NCBI RefSeq assembly: GCF_001881565.1
Contig: NZ_MPDJ01000001.1
Coordinates: 926,829 to 990,828 of the forward strand
Direction of reading: 5' to 3'
DNA length: 64,000 bases
Origin: Eisenbergiella tayi
Lineage (GTDB): Bacteria; Bacillota; Clostridia; Lachnospirales; Lachnospiraceae
The notes beneath the pieces are model-generated. The model ran no database searches. It was not told where the DNA came from and saw only the letters and a list, made by a program, of their open reading frames with translations. Made by a program: the position numbers and the translations under genes. Positions 62,701 through 64,000 of this stretch are shown here, piece by piece; the first letter of the stretch is position 1; the number at the start of each line of letters is the position of its first letter.

Positions 62701-63972
62701 ATAACATTTCTGTCCCACACAATTCTTCCCCTCGGCAAAAAGATTCTTGGATTCATTCACATAAAGCAAATCATAATTTTCTTTATCGATTACATATATT
62801 CCGTCTGCCGTCTCATTTACCATACTTTGAAACAGGCGCGTATCCGCCGACATTCCTGTAAAAACCGCATAAAAACCGGTATTTTCCGCCAAAGGCCCCA
62901 TCCGGCGCCCGTTGAGGTGTATCCAGATCAGCTGTCCGTTCTTATGGCGCATACGATAGGAAACATCCAGAACCTCTCCGCTCTGCAGCGCATTCATAGC
63001 CGCTTCCCGCACACGTTCCCGGTCCTGCTCATAAATGATATCAAGGACATTATTCCCTGTCATTTTTTCATATTCTTCCCGGGTATGTCCGGAAAGCGCC
63101 GTAACGCCATCGGAAAAATAAGTGGGAATAAAATTCTGCCCTTCCACACGGTAGCTGGCTATTCCGCCGGGTATGGAGTTAACCAGATGATTCATTTCCA
63201 GCTGTGTTTCCTTCAAATCGGTAATGTTATGAAATACACAGTGAAGCATCGGATACCCGTCTTCTTCACCAATCCACTTGACCTGAACACGTACCCATAC
63301 GATATTGGCATCCTTATGGCGGCAGCGGAATTCGAAACTGTCAATTTCATGCGTCCGGATAACCTCCCTCGCCCTGGCAGTCACCATTTCCACATCTTCC
63401 CGGTAGATCATCGCTGCAGCATCCAGCTTAATTAATTCCCGGTACTCCTCCACGGTGTATCCGGACATTTCCGGAACTCCATCGGAAAAATACACCGTAT
63501 CAAAAGTATCGGATACCTTATAAATTGCCACCCCTCCCGGGATCGCATTAATAATATCCTGCATTTTTTCATTGGCGCGGCTCAATTCTTTTTCCGTTTG
63601 GATCTGTCCGGTTACATCGCTGTAAACGCCATATAACTGCTTCACATCCTCTTCGGTTTCCTTCACAGAACCTTCCAGATGAATCCAGCGGTACTCTCCC
63701 CTGGTATCATTCCACAGCCTGTATGTAAACTGCATGGAACCGTTACTGCGTATCGCTTCCTGTATATGCATCTGCAGCTCTCCCAGTTCATCCGGATGAA
63801 CTCCCAGGAAATTGGTTTCCTTTTCCACCAGACGGATATGGTCCTCCGTATAACCCATAATTTCATAAAAGACAGAATTATGATAAACAGGGAAAATTTT
63901 CCCTCTTTCAAATCTGTATACGCATAATCCGCACGGAATACTGCTGAGCGTCGTCTTAAAATCTTCCCTCAT
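59707..63972 (-). CDS. Multi-PAS hybrid sensor histidine kinase/response regulator
   Basis: A 1421-residue cytosolic sensor without membrane helices. At least five PAS/PAC repeats fill residues 1-620 (for example YTVEEYRELIKLDAAAMIYR and EYRWIHLEGSVKETEEDVKQ), and more PAS-like units follow to about 1010. One repeat carries CVGQKCYSALHGQDGPCKFC (about 423-442), a cysteine motif that could bind metal or sense redox. HisKA holds His1046 in AMSHDIRTPMNAIMGM. The HATPase has DTGVGMSEEFLSRIFEPF and GTGLGLSITKGLVELMGG. The C-terminal receiver has Asp1347 in AVLMDIQMPEMNGYEA. There is no output domain, so a partner must act downstream. Confidence 0.9.
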   Translation of the reverse strand: MREDFKTTLSSIPCGLCVYRFERGKIFPVYHNSVFYEIMGYTEDHIRLVEKETNFLGVHPDELGELQMHIQEAIRSNGSMQFTYRLWNDTRGEYRWIHLEGSVKETEEDVKQLYGVYSDVTGQIQTEKELSRANEKMQDIINAIPGGVAIYKVSDTFDTVYFSDGVPEMSGYTVEEYRELIKLDAAAMIYREDVEMVTARAREVIRTHEIDSFEFRCRHKDANIVWVRVQVKWIGEEDGYPMLHCVFHNITDLKETQLEMNHLVNSIPGGIASYRVEGQNFIPTYFSDGVTALSGHTREEYEKMTGNNVLDIIYEQDRERVREAAMNALQSGEVLDVSYRMRHKNGQLIWIHLNGRRMGPLAENTGFYAVFTGMSADTRLFQSMVNETADGIYVIDKENYDLLYVNESKNLFAEGKNCVGQKCYSALHGQDGPCKFCTLKDHEPDGEEHEMSADRNGRFYSTRFRETDWNGIPAYVKYVRDITETVTNRKEKERLEQYFQTVLKNLPGGIAVMRYEEPGRLIPEFLSDGFAAMAGMSLEESWELYRNDAMAGVHPEDREYVYQQMDSYVAGGEHREIVYRLRRGDGSYIWVKNNITLIKYEDGETRIYSVYQDMTKEREAQERIRQQYKDLLLQHYHTQDPNALIIGHCNITKNQILEIIDHTNSDLLKTFGSAREGFFTGLGSLVVDEEERQEFYGMYLNKPALEAFRNGIPERQYECFVQIPRETKGRYVHIKMNLVEEPDSGDVTGILTVTDITKQTISDRILHRLSSAGYDFVSDIDLTCDSYTVLTWNENAGCIPPQQGYYSQWVERMLEDNVVPKDRERYKEVMDPGTLLERLKKSSPFTFAYSMTDNRGDVRTKNVTLSVVEPRLGRICLARADITDSVREQQGLLRLIAYTFELSGFINIGSGGLTLYSRNTVLENLPPYFSENYGEAIPRFVNRYISEDNREEAACQFDLKTMIRRLEEKPNGYDFLVSYRDKNGERYKQINVMWGDVNHSTICLVRADVTDVLAAERQTKKALENALELAEEANRAKSDFLSAMSHDIRTPMNAIMGMTALAVAHMGEPERVADCLNKISVSSRHLLSLINDILDMSKIESSQIKLNNMKIYLPDLLDQLSAIMSPQARDAGLQLTISTEGIMHKYFYGDSLRSNQILINILSNAVKYTPEGGTVDFTVEEIPAVNGPDRVRYRFTVSDTGVGMSEEFLSRIFEPFTRSSGTMRVEGTGLGLSITKGLVELMGGTISVKSLPHRGSTFCVELEGECADGELENPGERGGAESPDAANRKLFAGRRFLIAEDNAINAEILCELLSIYGAETAVKTDGAQALKEFREAAPGTYDAVLMDIQMPEMNGYEATRRIRRLERPDAWEIPVVAMTANAFAEDVREAMDAGMTAHVAKPIDVEVLRETLKKVLIEKKE

Positions 63973-64000
63973 CCACTCTGCCCTCCTTCTCCTGCATAGT

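Overview
The window looks like a chromosomal segment of a Gram-positive, gut-type member of the Clostridia, most likely Lachnospiraceae. This is inferred from the housekeeping genes (LeuA type 2, HPr, a CdaA-YbbR-GlmM block, MreB/Mbl, RecD2, UvrB-UvrA with a Gram-positive LexA box), an orphan Spo0A effector domain and a DUF3048 (YerB-like) lipoprotein. No rRNA, tRNA, CRISPR array or transposase gene is visible.

Layout. (1) 1-228: truncated copy of a structured inverted-repeat element. (2) 229-3510 (minus): two multi-pass GT-C-type membrane proteins (GtrII-like, DUF6311). (3) 3835-8066 (plus): pseG, pseF, a fold-type III PLP decarboxylase and pseI; 10533-16689 (minus): pseB, pseC, a GT39-like protein, a GT2 and an ATP-grasp ligase. 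Together these give a pseudaminic-acid-type pathway with no recognisable PseH acetyltransferase. A MATE pump and a cytidylate kinase-like gene (8135-10159) sit between the halves behind their own promoter and a tandem-hairpin leader. (4) 16868-18409: AlbA_2/HATPase protein. (5) 18495-35832 (minus): large exopolysaccharide locus. It holds the GDP-fucose genes gmd, fcl and manC, an orphan Spo0A DNA-binding domain, GtrB, several GT2/GT4 enzymes, a priming phosphoglycosyltransferase, a Wzz-type protein with a degenerate kinase-like tail, an EpsG polymerase and a low-GC phosphodiesterase. (6) 35993-36351: giant near-palindrome, then AraC regulator, DUF6020 membrane protein and esterase on plus. (7) rfbD (minus), a second copy of the structured element (41130-41321) and yerB. 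(8) 42840-63972: housekeeping block on minus: leuA, HPr, glmM-ybbR-cdaA, two unknown membrane proteins, comF, recD2, mreB-type gene, uvrA, uvrB, and a 1421-residue hybrid sensor kinase.

How it works together: nucleotide-sugar enzymes (GDP-Fuc, CMP-Pse-like, dTDP-Rha reductase) feed glycosyltransferases that build a lipid-linked repeat on the membrane, and EpsG and the Wzz-like protein polymerise it. GtrB plus GtrII-like and GT39-like enzymes could decorate it from polyprenyl-phosphate sugars. No clear Wzx flippase is present.

The most unusual content is non-coding. Two copies of an element have a conserved core of about 104 bp with compensatory base changes and a GNRA mini-hairpin, each inside perfect inverted-repeat arms that differ between copies; they lie in opposite orientation at the two ends of the glycan locus. 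There is also a separate 359-bp giant palindrome, and a promoter followed by two related hairpin-plus-U-tract structures in front of the MATE gene.
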